Source: Owenia fusiformis (taxonomy: Eukaryota > Annelida > Polychaeta > Sabellida > Oweniidae). Taken from it: DNA of 64,000 nt. The stretch is taken from positions 33,534,159 to 33,598,158 of the forward strand of contig CAIIXF020000003.1 in the NCBI GenBank assembly GCA_903813345.2, in the 5' to 3' direction. Shown here piece after piece: positions 62,426 to 64,000 of the stretch. The translations under genes and the position numbers were made by a program. The stretch's first letter is position 1; each line of letters opens with the position of its first letter. Under the pieces are notes generated by a model, which was not told the DNA's origin, searched no databases, and worked only from the letters and a program-made list of their open reading frames with translations.

Positions 62426-62879
62426 TTTGAACAACAGAAGTATAAATGAAAGGTTCAAAATCATGTCTAAAAATGGCCACCATAGATATATTGACTATTG
62501 CCAAAAGATAAATGTGCCATTCACTCTTATATGCATTTACGAGTTTTAACAAAAAATGCAAAATGAAAATGGTCTCTATTTTTCAAAATAACTGAATTAT
62601 TCAACAAACTGTGACAATGTCTCACGCTTCAAAGTTCTTGCATATAAAATACATCTATTAGCAAAGTATTTTCCATTTAAGGTAAAAATTAAAAATGACC
62701 TCTTATAAGTTTTTATTAATATGTCAGGACTTATTGGTGGGGACATAAACATAATAATACTTCTCATATTCTGCACTTATCTTTGAATTGGAAAAATACC
62801 AAATATTTAATCACATTTTTCATATTACATTAAAACAAGAACACAAATGTGTACAATATGTCCCCACCAATGGGTGATC

Positions 62880-63610
62880 CCGTCAAATGGATATCCTGAA
62901 AATGAGTAGACAAGACTTTACTGTTACAATTTTGGGACGAAAAATGCAAAATGGCCACCTTAAAATTTACCCAGAATGCCAAAAAATAGTCAGCTCTAGA
63001 TTTTCATACTAAGAACCAACCCTTAAAATTTGAAATTGATTCGTCAAACAGTAAACCAGAAAACGCGTAAACAAGATTCTACAGACAAGATTTTAAGACG
63101 GAAATATCCAAAATGGCTGCCTTGACATTTGCCCAGAATGCCAAAAACTAATCAGTTCTAGATTTTCATACCAAGAATCATCCCTCAAAATTTGAAATTG
63201 ATCTACCAAACGGTTCACCTGAAAACCCGTAGACAAGACTTTACAGACAAGATTTTAGGATGGAAAATCCAAAATGGCTGCCTTGACATTTATCCAGAAT
63301 GCCAAAAAACTAATCAGTTCTAGATTTTAATACAAGGAATCATCCCTGAAAATTTGAAATTGATCTACCAAACGGTTCACCTGAAAATGTGCAGACAAGA
63401 CTTGACAGACATGATTTTAGGACAGAAAATCCAAAATGGCTGCCTTGACATTTCCCAGAATGCCAAAAAACTAATCAGATCTAGATTTTTATACTAAGAA
63501 TCATACCTGAAAATTTGAAATTGATCTACCAAACGGTTTACCTGAAAACGCGTAGACAAGACTTTACAGACAAGATCTTAGGATGGAAAAATCCAAAATG
63601 GCCGACAATA
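62880..63610. repeat. About 150-160 bp tandem repeat, 4-5 units
   Basis: Units contain CAAAATGGCTGCCTTGACAT, CCAGAATGCCAAAAACTAAT, CAGTTCTAGATTTTCATAC, TTTGAAATTGATCTACCAAA, CGGTTCACCTGAAAA and GTAGACAAGACTTTACAGAC. They are diverged from each other by several percent or more. There is no coding potential. From 63611 to the end I see no gene, only further AAAATGGCTGCC/AAAATGGCCGAC motifs. Confidence 0.8.
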
Positions 63611-64000
63611 AAAAAGTGATTATGAGTTTTTGCTGATTTCTTTTTACAAAATTATCACATATAACTACTGTTAACAATAACGTAGGCTTTTACAACAAAG
63701 TACACCTGGAATTATTTATAAAGCTACTAAATAGTTAAAGTATGAAAACTCAAAAACACCATTCAATATGATACAAAGTATTATCGCGCGCTAACTTTTC
63801 TTAAGACATTCAAAATGGCTGCCATGACTAAGCTAACAGGTCCAAAAGCTATAATCAGATGTAGAATGAAGTGAGCTGAACAAGATATTAAAGTTTTAAA
63901 AGCAACCGTGAAGCCGTTTTTCTTAAAGTTTGCAGACAAGGATTTTAGCATTTGACTTCAAAATGGCCGACAGGAAGTAGGTATCGAGCTAAAAAAATTT

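Overview
The window is a piece of an animal nuclear genome. It is AT-rich, with GT-AG introns, long intergenic stretches, many foldback and MITE-like DNA elements, 5'-truncated LINEs and several satellites. The genes suggest a marine invertebrate, and a lophotrochozoan such as a bivalve mollusc fits best: short-chain transmembrane collagen, tandem CPED1-like PC-esterases, an intronless beta-1,3-galactosyltransferase, and FANCA. The taxon is an inference, because nothing in the sequence fixes it.

Layout. 1-13.8 kb holds no confident gene, only a possible minus-strand terminal exon near 2.5 kb and several inverted-repeat elements. 13.9-21.1 kb (+) is CPED1-like gene A (8 exons, 526 aa). 23.3-31.4 kb (+) is its tandem paralogue, gene B (8 exons, 591 aa), with a second copy of exon 7 and a long minisatellite. 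33.2-34.4 kb (+) is a single-exon beta-1,3-galactosyltransferase (398 aa). 34.8-36.7 kb holds small DNA transposons and a hairpin. 37.6-56.6 kb (-) holds 15 exons coding for the C-terminal 675 residues of FANCA; their introns carry a ~5 kb foldback element, a LINE, and a ~3 kb satellite inside a TIR element. 57.0-62.1 kb (+) is a 5-exon type II transmembrane collagen (422 aa) with a furin site, and its first intron holds a LINE nested in another LINE. 62.1-63.6 kb holds tandem copies of the collagen gene's 3' end and another tandem repeat.

All four gene models were assembled by hand from splice consensus and reading phase. In each one the exon lengths sum to a multiple of three and every junction keeps the frame, which is strong internal support. 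Gene A and gene B are paralogues with the same exon order and phases. The two PC-esterase-like genes and the galactosyltransferase are all predicted type II membrane proteins of the secretory pathway, but no shared pathway is shown.

The most striking pattern is that tandem repeats repeatedly sit exactly at exon 3' ends. In CPED1-like B exon 7, two FANCA exons and the last collagen exon, the repeat unit contains the end of the exon together with its splice donor or stop codon. In gene A exon 7 decayed copies of the same kind follow the donor, and in gene A exon 6 a minisatellite starts at the donor itself.
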